This document shows, in pieces, positions 17,010-25,174 of a stretch of 64,000 nucleotides of DNA (its first letter is position 1; each line of letters opens with the position of its first letter). Source of the stretch: CATQHS01 sp965203375 (GTDB taxonomy: Bacteria; Actinomycetota; Acidimicrobiia; Acidimicrobiales; Aldehydirespiratoraceae). The DNA lies in assembly GCA_965203375.1 (NCBI GenBank), contig OZ241886.1, positions 1,550,001-1,614,000 on the forward strand. The letters are read 5' to 3'. The position numbers were made by a program, and so were the translations under genes. The notes beneath the pieces were generated by a model. That model made no database searches, had not been told where the DNA came from, and saw only the letters and a list, made by a program, of their open reading frames with translations.

Positions 17010-17596
17010 AGAATCCGTCACGTGATAAACTGAAACCGCAACATGCGTCAACTAGGTCTCAACATTTAGTCATTAAGGTTCTTACCGAAGGGAAGGTGAC
17101 TGAACCTAAATATCTGAAGAGGTTGGCTAGGGGCAATAGTAAGGTTACTATGAAGTGTGACGGAATCGGTAAATCTCCAGAGAATCTCATATATGAGGCT
17201 ACGAAGTTTCTTGATAAAGGGTTTGATCAGATATGGTGTGTGTTTGACGTCGATCATCATCTGCTGCAACGCATCAATGAGATGAAGGCTGGTGCCAGTA
17301 GGGACAATATAGTGACGGTTGTGAGTAACCCTTGTTTTGAACTATGGTTGGTGTTGCACAGGGAAGAACAAACTGCATACGTTACTAGTAGTAAGATCAG
17401 AAAGCGAGCAGAGGATTTGAGACTTATAGACGGTAAGAAAATAGCTGCAGCCGGGTGGTCGTGCCTATTTGATAACTATGAAGATGCCAAAGCCAGAGCT
17501 AAAGCCCTCGATGAGATGCATCGGCAAAACGGTTCTCCGTCTGGATCGAATCCGAGTTCTGATGTTTGGAGGCTGGTAGACGTTCTCCGGTCTTGA
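17006..17596 (+). CDS. RloB/AbiLii-like protein
   Basis: A 196-residue protein with the RloB-domain pattern: KVLTEGKVTEPKYLKRL with the conserved TEG-x-x-E, IWCVFDVDHH with the acidic D-x-D, and VVSNPCFELWLVLH. These resemble a Toprim-like nuclease core. ATG overlaps the RloA stop by four bases (ATGA), so the pair is translationally coupled. RloB is the likely toxic effector and RloA the ATPase sensor, by analogy with AbiL and related ATPase-Toprim systems. AT-rich. Confidence 0.85.
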   Translation: MKNPSRDKLKPQHASTRSQHLVIKVLTEGKVTEPKYLKRLARGNSKVTMKCDGIGKSPENLIYEATKFLDKGFDQIWCVFDVDHHLLQRINEMKAGASRDNIVTVVSNPCFELWLVLHREEQTAYVTSSKIRKRAEDLRLIDGKKIAAAGWSCLFDNYEDAKARAKALDEMHRQNGSPSGSNPSSDVWRLVDVLRS

Positions 17597-17640
17597 GCCT
17601 GGGTTCCACAACTCAGCACAGTGGGCGCGCACCCCTCGCC

Positions 17641-17749
17641 GGGTCAGGTTCGGGCAGGGGCGATGGTTTCGGCTAGGTGGCTAGCGGACGTGTCTACGGG
17701 GACACGATCCGCCTCGAAGGGCGCCACCGGCACCGGCCACACCAGGCCA
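17641..17749 (-). pseudogene. Internally deleted copy of the proS 3' end
   Basis: Bases 17641-17704 align base for base with 19081-19144, the end of proS, including TGTCTACGGGGAC. Bases 17704-17749 then align with 19370-19414, another proS segment containing CTCGAAGGGCGCCACCGGCA. About 225 bases between the two are missing. The copy is direct and lies 1.4 kb downstream of proS, with the AT-rich nuclease gene between. Confidence 0.8.
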
Positions 17750-17871
17750 GCCCGTCCTCACCGCCATCCGGCCCCCGGTCTCGGTCGCGTCCTCACCCGT
17801 CGCCGTTCAGCCTGTTCAGAAATCCCAGCACAGGAGGGCAGTTGGTCCCTGTTGTTGCATTTTAGCCACTC

Positions 17872-19029
17872 TTGTGGTTAGGCTCGAAGAGTGCTCACCC
17901 GATTGGTTCAGCCGTGACCTGGGTGCCGGTTGACGTCCGGGAGGACCACCTGGACGGTACAGCGCGAAAAAAATTACGCGAGCACTTCAACCAACGTAGT
18001 CAACAACATATCTCCACTGTCGTACAAGAATGGAAGGATGATCAAGTTTATCCATACGATCATGAACCTAGCGATGAACAAGAGAATGCAGTTAGAGATC
18101 TCTTCGACGTTGTTGCTGTCAAGGCATCTTCGGCCATCAACTCTTCCGATGACAAGATTGCAAAGCGTTTATCTCTAAGACTATTGCGTGAAGCCCTTGA
18201 AACCAATCCAACTACACTTCATCAGGTTCTTACTGAAGTGCTTCAATTGGACAGAGACAGCCTCGATGAGCTAAGCAGGTTGCTAAATCATACTACATTA
18301 TCGGCGATTATTAAAGCATCAGCCATGATAGTAAAGAGACTACAATTCTTGAGAGGGTTAGAAATCCTTGTTTTTGATCCCCAGTCCAAACAGCAACTTA
18401 AAGAGAGGTCTCAACTCCATCGTATTTTGGCCAACGAGACTTGGGTGTTTGGCGAAGAATATGCTCTCACTGTTGACGATCAGAGTCTCACTAACGCTCT
18501 AAAGGCGCATATCAAAGAACTCGGCAGGGATGAACCGGTTCAAGAACCCGTCTTAGATGATGAAGGCAAGAATCGTGTTCTTGACCTACTGTTGGCTAGG
18601 TCTTCGCCTCAAGCTAAAGACAGACATGAGCATCTAGTAGTGGAGCTTAAGGCTCCTAAGAAAAAGATCGGTGCTGATGAAATCACGCAAATTGAGAGAT
18701 ATGCATTCGCAGTGGCAGGAGATGAGCGATTCAATATGACTGATGTCGAGTGGGATTTTATTGTTGTTTCATCAGGCTTAGATTCTTTTGCAACTCATAA
18801 AGCAGAGAAGACAGAGATATCTAAGTATAGACCTGGTCTTACGTATAGATCGGATGATGGCAGGGTAAGGGTTTGGATAAAAACTTGGGCACAAATAATC
18901 AGCGCAGCTAAACATCGGCATAAGTCTATTCAGAACTCGCTGAAGTACACTCCAGATTCCGAGGATGCCATTGCATATCTGCAAGAAGTTCATGCCAAAT
19001 ATTTGCCTGAAATCTTGACTCAGCCGTGA
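17872..19029 (+). CDS. PD-(D/E)XK nuclease, Shedu-like or 5'-truncated GHKL protein
   Basis: A protein of up to 385 residues. The C-terminal half has RSQLHRILANETWVFGEEY, then NRVLDLLLA with the catalytic Asp and HLVVELKAP with E-x-K, followed by QIERYAFAV; this is the DUF4263/Shedu-like nuclease pattern. The N-terminal half (VPVDVREDHLDGTARKKL onwards) resembles the middle region of large GHKL ATP-binding proteins that carry such a nuclease, so an N-terminal ATPase may have been lost. GTG at 17911 is an alternative start. The first 90 bases are GC-rich and the rest AT-rich. It lies between proS and a copy of the proS end. Confidence 0.7.
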   Translation: MWLGSKSAHPIGSAVTWVPVDVREDHLDGTARKKLREHFNQRSQQHISTVVQEWKDDQVYPYDHEPSDEQENAVRDLFDVVAVKASSAINSSDDKIAKRLSLRLLREALETNPTTLHQVLTEVLQLDRDSLDELSRLLNHTTLSAIIKASAMIVKRLQFLRGLEILVFDPQSKQQLKERSQLHRILANETWVFGEEYALTVDDQSLTNALKAHIKELGRDEPVQEPVLDDEGKNRVLDLLLARSSPQAKDRHEHLVVELKAPKKKIGADEITQIERYAFAVAGDERFNMTDVEWDFIVVSSGLDSFATHKAEKTEISKYRPGLTYRSDDGRVRVWIKTWAQIISAAKHRHKSIQNSLKYTPDSEDAIAYLQEVHAKYLPEILTQP

Positions 19030-19083
19030 AACATGGCGACCGCGGCTAAAGCCCCTGGGGTCAGGGGGCCGGATAATCCGGGG

Positions 19084-20793
19084 TTAGGTTAGGGCGGCGG
19101 CGACGGCCGTGGCCAAGTGGGTGGCGGCGGTGTCTACGGGGACCCGCTCGGTGGTGCCGGTGGCTCGGTTGGTTAGTTCCACCACGCCGTCGGCCAGGGC
19201 TCGGCCCACCGTCACCCGCCAGGGGACGCCGATCAGCTCGGCGTCGGCGAACTTCACCCCGGCCCGGGCGTCGCGGTCGTCCAGCAGCGCCTCCACCCCC
19301 CGGTCGCCCAGCTCCTCATAGAGCCGCTGCCCGGCGGCGGCCGCCGCCTCGTCGCGGGCCGCGGCCACGACGATCACCGCCTCGAAGGGCGCCACCGGCA
19401 CCGGCCACACCAGGCCCTTGTCATCGTGGTGGATCTCGGCCACCGCGGCCATGGCCCGGCCGATGCCGATCCCATATGACCCCATGGTGATGGTGCGCTC
19501 CGTCCCGTCGGGGTCGAGCACGGTGGCCCCCAGCGCCTCGGCGTAGCGGCGGCCCAGCTTGAAGATGTGGCCGGTCTCGATGCAGCGCACCACCTCCAGC
19601 GGCGATCCGCACACAGAGCAGGGCTCGCCGGCGGCCACCTCCCGCAGGTCGAGCCACTCGTCCACCGCGATGTCGCGGCCCACGTCCACCCCCGACAGGT
19701 GCCAGTCGTCCTCGTTGGCCCCGGTGGCGAGGTTGCGGCGGCCGGCCAGGGCGCGGTCGGCCAGGATGCGCAGGCCCCGCACCCCCACCGCCCCCAGCGA
19801 GCCGGGGCTGGCCCCCAGCCGCTCCACCGTCTCGGCCGCCTCCGCCGGGCGCGCCTCCGCCGCCCCGGCGCCGTCCTTGAGCTTCTGGAGCTCGAGCTGG
19901 TGGTCACCCCGCAGCAGCACCAGGGCCACATCCCCGTCGAGCACCATCACCATGGTCTTGATCTGGCGGTCGGCCGGAGCGCCGCCCTCCGCCTCGGCCA
20001 GCGCCTCGATGGTGCGCACCCCCGGGGTGGGGAACCGCACCGGCGCCTCCGGCCCGGCCTCGTCGGCCACCGGCGCCACGGCCGAGACGGCCCGCTCCCG
20101 GTTGGCGGCATACCCGCACGAGCCGCACCGCACCACGTCGTCCTCGCCGGTGGGCGACGGCACCATGAACTCGGTCGACCCGGTGCCGCCCATCGCCCCC
20201 GACGACGCCACCACCGGGATGGCCGGTAGCCCCAGCCGCTCGAATATCCGGGTGTAGGCCAGGTGGTGGAGGTCGAAACTGCGGTCGAGCCCCTCGTCGT
20301 CGAGGTCGAAGGAGTAGCTGTCCTTCATGGCGAACTCCCGCACCCGCAGCAGCCCCGACCGGGGCCGGGGCTCGTCCCGGAACTTCATCTGAATCTGATA
20401 CCAGATCTGGGGCAGGTCCCGATACGACGAGATCTCCCTGGCCAAGTCGGCGAAGACCTCCTCATGGGTCATGCCCAGGGCCAGGTCGGCGCCCTTGCGG
20501 TCGGCCAGCCGGAACATCTCCTCGCCCATCGACTCCCAGCGGCCCGAGCGCTGCCACAGCGACGCCGGGTGCAGGGCCGGAGTCAAGAACTCCTGGCCGC
20601 CGATCCGGTTCATCTCCTCCCGCACGATCCGCTCCACCTTGGCGTAAACCCGCATCCCCAGCGGGAGCATCGAGTAGTGGCCGGCGTGGAGCTGGCGGAT
20701 GAACCCGCCCTGCACCAGCAGCCGGTGGTTGGCGGTGGAGGCGTCGGCGGGGGCATCACGGAGAGTGGGGACGAACAGGTCGGACCAGCGCAT
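19084..20793 (-). CDS. proS: Prolyl-tRNA synthetase
   Basis: A 569-residue bacterial-type ProS. Class II motifs are visible: MKFRDEPRPRSGLLRVREF (motif 2) and GIGIGRAMAAVAE (motif 3 region), with the editing insertion between about residues 225 and 400, and an anticodon-binding domain at the end. The enzyme charges tRNA-Pro with proline in the cytoplasm. Transcription is convergent with the nuclease gene at 17872. GC-rich core gene. Confidence 0.97.
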   Translation of the reverse strand: MRWSDLFVPTLRDAPADASTANHRLLVQGGFIRQLHAGHYSMLPLGMRVYAKVERIVREEMNRIGGQEFLTPALHPASLWQRSGRWESMGEEMFRLADRKGADLALGMTHEEVFADLAREISSYRDLPQIWYQIQMKFRDEPRPRSGLLRVREFAMKDSYSFDLDDEGLDRSFDLHHLAYTRIFERLGLPAIPVVASSGAMGGTGSTEFMVPSPTGEDDVVRCGSCGYAANRERAVSAVAPVADEAGPEAPVRFPTPGVRTIEALAEAEGGAPADRQIKTMVMVLDGDVALVLLRGDHQLELQKLKDGAGAAEARPAEAAETVERLGASPGSLGAVGVRGLRILADRALAGRRNLATGANEDDWHLSGVDVGRDIAVDEWLDLREVAAGEPCSVCGSPLEVVRCIETGHIFKLGRRYAEALGATVLDPDGTERTITMGSYGIGIGRAMAAVAEIHHDDKGLVWPVPVAPFEAVIVVAAARDEAAAAAGQRLYEELGDRGVEALLDDRDARAGVKFADAELIGVPWRVTVGRALADGVVELTNRATGTTERVPVDTAATHLATAVAAALT

Positions 20794-20969
20794 GCCCCGC
20801 CACTGTAGGTCTCGGCAGTCCCGGTGGGCTGACCCGTGACCGCCCGGACCGTCCGCCGACGCTCAACGGGACCGATCTGCGGTCCGGAGGTTGGGAGGCG
20901 CGGGGGTGGGTGACCGGACCTGCCGGTGGCTTGACAGGACCGGGTCTGCGGTCTCGTAAGGTGGGGGCG

Positions 20970-21998
20970 ATGGTCGTAGCGGCGGTCGCGGAGCGGGCTC
21001 CGTCGGTGGGGGACGCCGAGCGGGCGGCGGCGGCGTTGGCCGACGCCGGGGTATGCGAGGTGTGGCTGCACGGGTCGGTGGCCCGGGGCGCCGCCGGGCC
21101 CGGCAGCGACATCGACCTGGTCGCCATATACCCCGATCTCGACTACCGCCAGCGCTGGAGGCGCAAGTGCGAGCTGTCCGAGCTGGCCCGGAAGTCGTGT
21201 GGGTGGGAGGTGGACGTTTTCGTCACCGACCTGCCCGAGTGGACAATCCGCTCCGGGCTGTTGACTTCTTTCGAGCGAGGGATACGCACACGCGGCGAGC
21301 TGCTACTACCCCGGCCTGGTGACATCGCCGGTGTGCGGTGGGAGAAGGAGATCGGCCTGCCGGGCAGCGACGACCGAGAAGCTCTTCGCACAATGGAACC
21401 GGCGACCCAGACGCTATTAGGTCTCGAAATATCCCTGGCCCCACCGCGAGGCGTAGGGCGAACCGGTGAGTCCGTGTGGTGGTATCGGATTTACACGGTG
21501 TGTCGCGAGGCTCAGCTGACGGCGGAGAAGGCGCTGAAAGCCCTGGTGCATCTGTACGGCCGATGCCCGCCCTCTGATTTTCGCAACTTTGAGGCCCTGT
21601 GCGGCTGTCTTCCGCCCGACATCGCTACCAGCGTCGGTCAGATATTGGAGAGAGTCGACAGAGCCGAGATAAGCCGCTGGCGAGTGGTGGGCGCTAACCC
21701 GTTCAAGCACGAGGACGAGGCTGTAAGAGGGCCGGAGCTGGCCGAGCCGTTCGCGCGCGCCGCGGTCGGGTTGAGCGGCTACGCCGTCGGCCATGTCGAG
21801 GACCGGATCGGCCCGGACCAGGTGCTGGACCACAACCGGAAGCTCACCGCCGAGATCTCAGCCTGGATTGCCGAGCACGAGGTCGCCAGCGGCCGACCCC
21901 GGAAGGGCCTCTCGCCGCTGATCTCGATCACCGGTCTAACTCCTCCCCGGCCCCGCCAGCCCCCGCTTCCCGGTTTCGATCAGCCCCGGCCCCGCTGA
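20970..21998 (+). CDS. Fused nucleotidyltransferase-HEPN protein
   Basis: A 342-residue protein. Residues about 10-100 are an MNT-type nucleotidyltransferase: VWLHGSVARGAAGPGSDIDL gives the GS...D-x-D motif and EVDVFVTDLPEW the third Asp. Residues about 150-230 are HEPN-like: VCREAQLTAEKALKALVHLYG with DFRNFEALCGCLPPD. MNT and HEPN are usually separate antitoxin/toxin genes; here they are one chain, so self-regulation would be in cis. ATG at 20970 has GGTGGGGG upstream. The Pro-rich tail is disordered. A tRNA- or AMP-modifying toxin-antitoxin is plausible but unproven. Confidence 0.75.
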   Translation: MVVAAVAERAPSVGDAERAAAALADAGVCEVWLHGSVARGAAGPGSDIDLVAIYPDLDYRQRWRRKCELSELARKSCGWEVDVFVTDLPEWTIRSGLLTSFERGIRTRGELLLPRPGDIAGVRWEKEIGLPGSDDREALRTMEPATQTLLGLEISLAPPRGVGRTGESVWWYRIYTVCREAQLTAEKALKALVHLYGRCPPSDFRNFEALCGCLPPDIATSVGQILERVDRAEISRWRVVGANPFKHEDEAVRGPELAEPFARAAVGLSGYAVGHVEDRIGPDQVLDHNRKLTAEISAWIAEHEVASGRPRKGLSPLISITGLTPPRPRQPPLPGFDQPRPR

Positions 21999-22046
21999 AC
22001 GCGCTTTCATTTACGGCGCCGGTCGGCCACGGCTAGAGTTGCCGCC

Positions 22047-22928
22047 GTGAACCGAGATGTGATCATCACCTGCGCCGTCACCGGGGCGGGCGACACCGCC
22101 GGCAAGCACCCCAACCTGCCGATCACCCCCGACCAGATCGCCACCGCCGCCCTGGAGGCGGCCGAGGCCGGGGCGGCCATCGTCCACATCCACGTGCGCG
22201 ACCCGGCCACCGGCCGCGGCACCCGCGACGTGGAGCTGTACCGAGCCGTGGTGGACCAGGTGAGGGCCGCGAACACCGACGTGATCGTCAACCTCACCGC
22301 CGGGATGGGCGGCGACCTGACCATCGGCGACCCCGACCCCCTCGACTTCCAGCCCGACGGCACCGACTTGGTCGGCGGCCTGGAGCGCCTAGCCCACGTG
22401 GAGGCGATCCGGCCCGACCTGTGCAGCCTCGACTGCGGGTCGCTGAACTTCGGCGAGGGCCACTCCGTGTACGTGAGCACCCCCGACATGCTCCGCGACA
22501 TGGCCAAGCGGGTGGCCGAGCTGGGAGTGAAGCCCGAGCTGGAGGTGTTCGACACCGGCAACCTGTGGTTCGCCAACCAGATGGTCGACGAGGGCCTGGT
22601 GGCCGACCCGCCCTGGGTGCAGATATGCACCGGCATCCCCTACGGCATGCCCACCGACGTGGGCCTGCTGGCCGCGCTCACCCGGCTGCTCCCGCCCGGC
22701 GCCGAGTTCACCAGCTTCGCCATCTCCGCCCGCCAGATCCCGTGGGTGCCCCAGGCCGTGCTGCTGGGCGGCCACGTCCGGGTGGGCTTGGAGGACAACC
22801 TCTACCTGGAGCGGGGCGTGTTCGCGTCCAACGCCGACCTGGTCACCCGGGCCCGCGAGATCATCGAGCGGATGGGGGCCAGGGTCCAGACCCCCGACCA
22901 GGCCCGCGACACCCTGGGCCTGGGCTGA
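22047..22928 (+). CDS. BKACE / 3-keto-5-aminohexanoate cleavage enzyme family
   Basis: A 293-residue TIM-barrel protein of the DUF849 family: VIITCAVTGAGDT, then GAAIVHIHVRDPATGRG with the metal-binding H-x-H, NLTAGMGGDL, SLDCGSLNFG, and ELEVFDTGNLW. Family members condense beta-keto acids with acetyl-CoA in a Zn-dependent retro-Claisen-type reaction; Kce acts in lysine fermentation, but many have other substrates such as carnitine-derived keto acids. The substrate cannot be read from sequence. It stands between the MNT-HEPN gene and the formate dehydrogenase locus. Confidence 0.88.
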   Translation: MNRDVIITCAVTGAGDTAGKHPNLPITPDQIATAALEAAEAGAAIVHIHVRDPATGRGTRDVELYRAVVDQVRAANTDVIVNLTAGMGGDLTIGDPDPLDFQPDGTDLVGGLERLAHVEAIRPDLCSLDCGSLNFGEGHSVYVSTPDMLRDMAKRVAELGVKPELEVFDTGNLWFANQMVDEGLVADPPWVQICTGIPYGMPTDVGLLAALTRLLPPGAEFTSFAISARQIPWVPQAVLLGGHVRVGLEDNLYLERGVFASNADLVTRAREIIERMGARVQTPDQARDTLGLG

Positions 22929-23066
22929 GGGACCGGGCCGGAAAAGACCGGGCAGACCGGGCGGGGCCGGGAGACCGGGCGGGGCCGAAGAAACGTCGAG
23001 GCCGAGGAAGAGTCGGGCCGAGAAGAGCCGAGAGCCGAAGAGCCGAGGCAGAGAGAAGGACCCCCC
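22929..23066. repeat. Low-complexity purine/GGGCCG leader before fdh
   Basis: The 138 bases before the formate dehydrogenase start are built of imperfect GACCGGGC(A/G)G and GAAGAGCCGAGAG units. They end with GAGAGAAGGA, a good ribosome-binding site for ATG 23067. No promoter can be named with confidence. Confidence 0.5.
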
Positions 23067-24992
23067 ATGGGCAGGCATCCAAAAGGCAGGAAACTGGCGC
23101 GGCTGACCGAGCCGCTGGTGCGCGACCGCAAAGGCGGCCCGCTGCGGCCCGCGAGCTGGGACGAGGCCCTCGATAAAGCCGCGGCCGGCTTCGCCCGGAT
23201 ACGCGACGACCACGGCCCCGAGAGCTTCGGCATGTTCAGTTGCTCCAAGGCCACCAACGAGATGAACTACGCCGCCCAGAAGTTCATCCGCACCGCCATC
23301 GGGTCGAACAACATCGACTCGTGCAACCGCACTTGACACGCCCCCTCCGTCGTCGGTCTGGCGACAGTGTTCGGAGCCGGGGGTGGAACCTGCTCCTACG
23401 CCGAGATAGAGGAAGCCGACGTGATCCTGCTGTGGGGGTCCAACGCCCGTGACGCCCACCCCATCTTCTTCCACCACCTGATGAAAGGGCTCGACAACGG
23501 GGCCCGCATGTTCGCCGTCGACCCCCGCCGCACCTCCTCGGCCAAGTTCGCCGACGTCTGGCTGGGCCTGTCGGTGGGCGCCGACGTGGCCCTGGCCAAC
23601 GCGGTCGGGCGCGAGATCATCCACGCCGGGCTCACCGACGAGTCCTTCATCGCCCGGGCCACCACCGGATACGAGGCCTATGCGGCCAACGTCGAGCCCT
23701 GCACCCTCGACTGGGCCGCCGAGGTCACCGGGGTGCCGGCCGACGCCATAGCTGAGATGGCCCACGCCTACGCCACCGCCGACAAGGCCCAGATCCTGTG
23801 GACCCTGGGCATCACCGAACACCACAACGCGGTGGACAACGTGGTGTCGCTGTGCAACCTGGCCCTGCTCACCGGCCACGTCGGGCGCTGGGGCTCGGGC
23901 CTGGTGCCGCTGCGGGGCCAGAACAACGTGCAGGGCGGCGGCGACATGGGCGCCCTGCCCGACCGGTTCCCCGGATTCCAGCCGGTGACCGACCCGGCGG
24001 CCATGACCAAGTTCGAGGCGGTTTGGGGCGCCGGGCTCAACCCCGTCCCCGGCCTGCACCTCACCCAGATGTTCGAGGCCATGGAGACCGGCGAGCTGAG
24101 GGCCTGCTACGTCATCGGCGAGAACCCGGCCGACTCCGAGGCCGACATCCAGCACGCCCGCAAGCTGCTGGCCAGCCTGGAGGTGCTGGTGGTGCAGGAC
24201 ATCTTCATGACCCGCACCGCGGAGATGGCCGACGTGGTGCTGCCCGCCGCGCTGGCCTGGGCCGAGACCGACGGCACCGTCACCTCCAGCGAGCGCCGGG
24301 TCCAGCGGGTGCGGGCGGCCGTGCCCCCGCCCGGCCAGGCCCGGGCCGACATCGACATTCTCGGCGACTTGGCCCGCCGCCTCGGCGCCGACTGGGGGCA
24401 TCCCGGCCCCGAGGACCTGTGGGACGAACTGCGGTCGCTGTCGCCCATGCATACGGGCATGTCCTGGGACCGGTTGGAGGACGGCGGGCTCCAGTGGCCC
24501 TGCCCCAGCGAGGACCACCCCGGATCGCCGTTCCTGCACGGCTGGCTGTGGGCCGACGACTTGGAGGGCCGGGACCCGGCCCTGTTCAGCGCAGTGTCCC
24601 CCCAGGGCCCGGCCGAGGACCTGACTGAGGAGTTCCCGCTGCGGCTCACCACCGGCCGGGCCCTCGACTCCTACAACACCGGCGTGCAGTCGGGCGGGTT
24701 CGACTCGCCCATCCGCTACGGCCACGCCATCGACGTGAACCCGGCCGACGCCGCCGACCTCGGCGTGGACGACGGCGAGCGGGTGCGGGTCAGCTCCCCC
24801 CGGGGATCGGTGGAGATGGAGGTGCGGATACAGCCCGACCTCCCGGCCGGGCTGGCCTTCACCACCTTCCACTTCCCGGAGCTGGTGGACACCAACGTGT
24901 TGACCAACGACGCCTGGGACCCCCGGTCGGGCACCTCGGAGTTCAAGGCGGCCAGCATCCGGATATCCAAGCTCGAACCGGCCTATGGCTGA
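23067..24992 (+). CDS. fdhA: Formate dehydrogenase catalytic (C-terminal) subunit, selenoprotein
   Basis: Two adjoining in-frame segments, 23067-23336 and 23337-24992, form one protein if the TGA at 23334 is read as selenocysteine (residue 90). The context SCNRT-U-HAPSVVGLATVFG matches the Cys/Sec-His active site of molybdenum/tungsten formate dehydrogenases, and a SECIS-like hairpin follows. After it come VILLWGSNARDAHP, the bis-MGD binding domain and the C-terminal LTTGRALDSYNTG barrel. The usual N-terminal 4Fe-4S domain is absent: the protein begins at LTEPLVRDRKGG, just after where that domain would end, and the missing part is encoded at 27207. About 641 residues. Confidence 0.9.
23334..23376 (+). 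promoter_or_regulatory. Selenocysteine codon and bacterial SECIS hairpin
   Basis: TGA at 23334-23336 is followed by stem GTCGTC (23349-23354), loop GGTCT (23355-23359) and stem GGCGAC (23360-23365), with a lower CTCC/GGAG pairing (23345-23348 and 23373-23376). The GGTCT loop begins 21 bases after the T of TGA, the same spacing and loop motif as in E. coli fdhF as remembered. Binding by SelB is inferred; no sel genes are in the window. Confidence 0.88.
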
Positions 24993-25174
24993 CCCGGCCG
25001 ACGACCCGCTGATGCGCCGCCGCCGGGCGCCGGCGGCGAGGGGCCGGGCGGTCCCTCACGCCATGTGCGCGGCGGGGCCGGCAGGCAGGGGCCCGGCGTC
25101 GGCGGGGCATGGCGCGTCGGCAGGCGCGTTCATCGGCTCGGGCGCGCCGGTCGGATTAGCGAGGTGGCCCGGCT

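Noticed and set aside
11886..17596. Helicase plus RloAB considered as one DISARM-like operon
   Set aside because: The helicase is on the opposite strand, differs sharply in composition, and no DrmA/B/C homologue is present.
19055..19081. Bidirectional terminator between the nuclease gene and proS (CCGGATAATCCGG palindrome)
   Set aside because: The palindrome is perfect but has no usable loop and no T-run, so it cannot be supported as a terminator.
23334..23336. TGA read as a true stop or a pseudogene-causing nonsense mutation in fdhA
   Set aside because: The position equals the Sec site of formate dehydrogenases, the frame continues perfectly, and a correctly spaced SECIS hairpin follows.
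22389..24872. Minus-strand frame of 827 codons across BKACE and fdhA
   Set aside because: It is antisense to two well-supported genes, of low-complexity composition, and spans the intergenic repeat.
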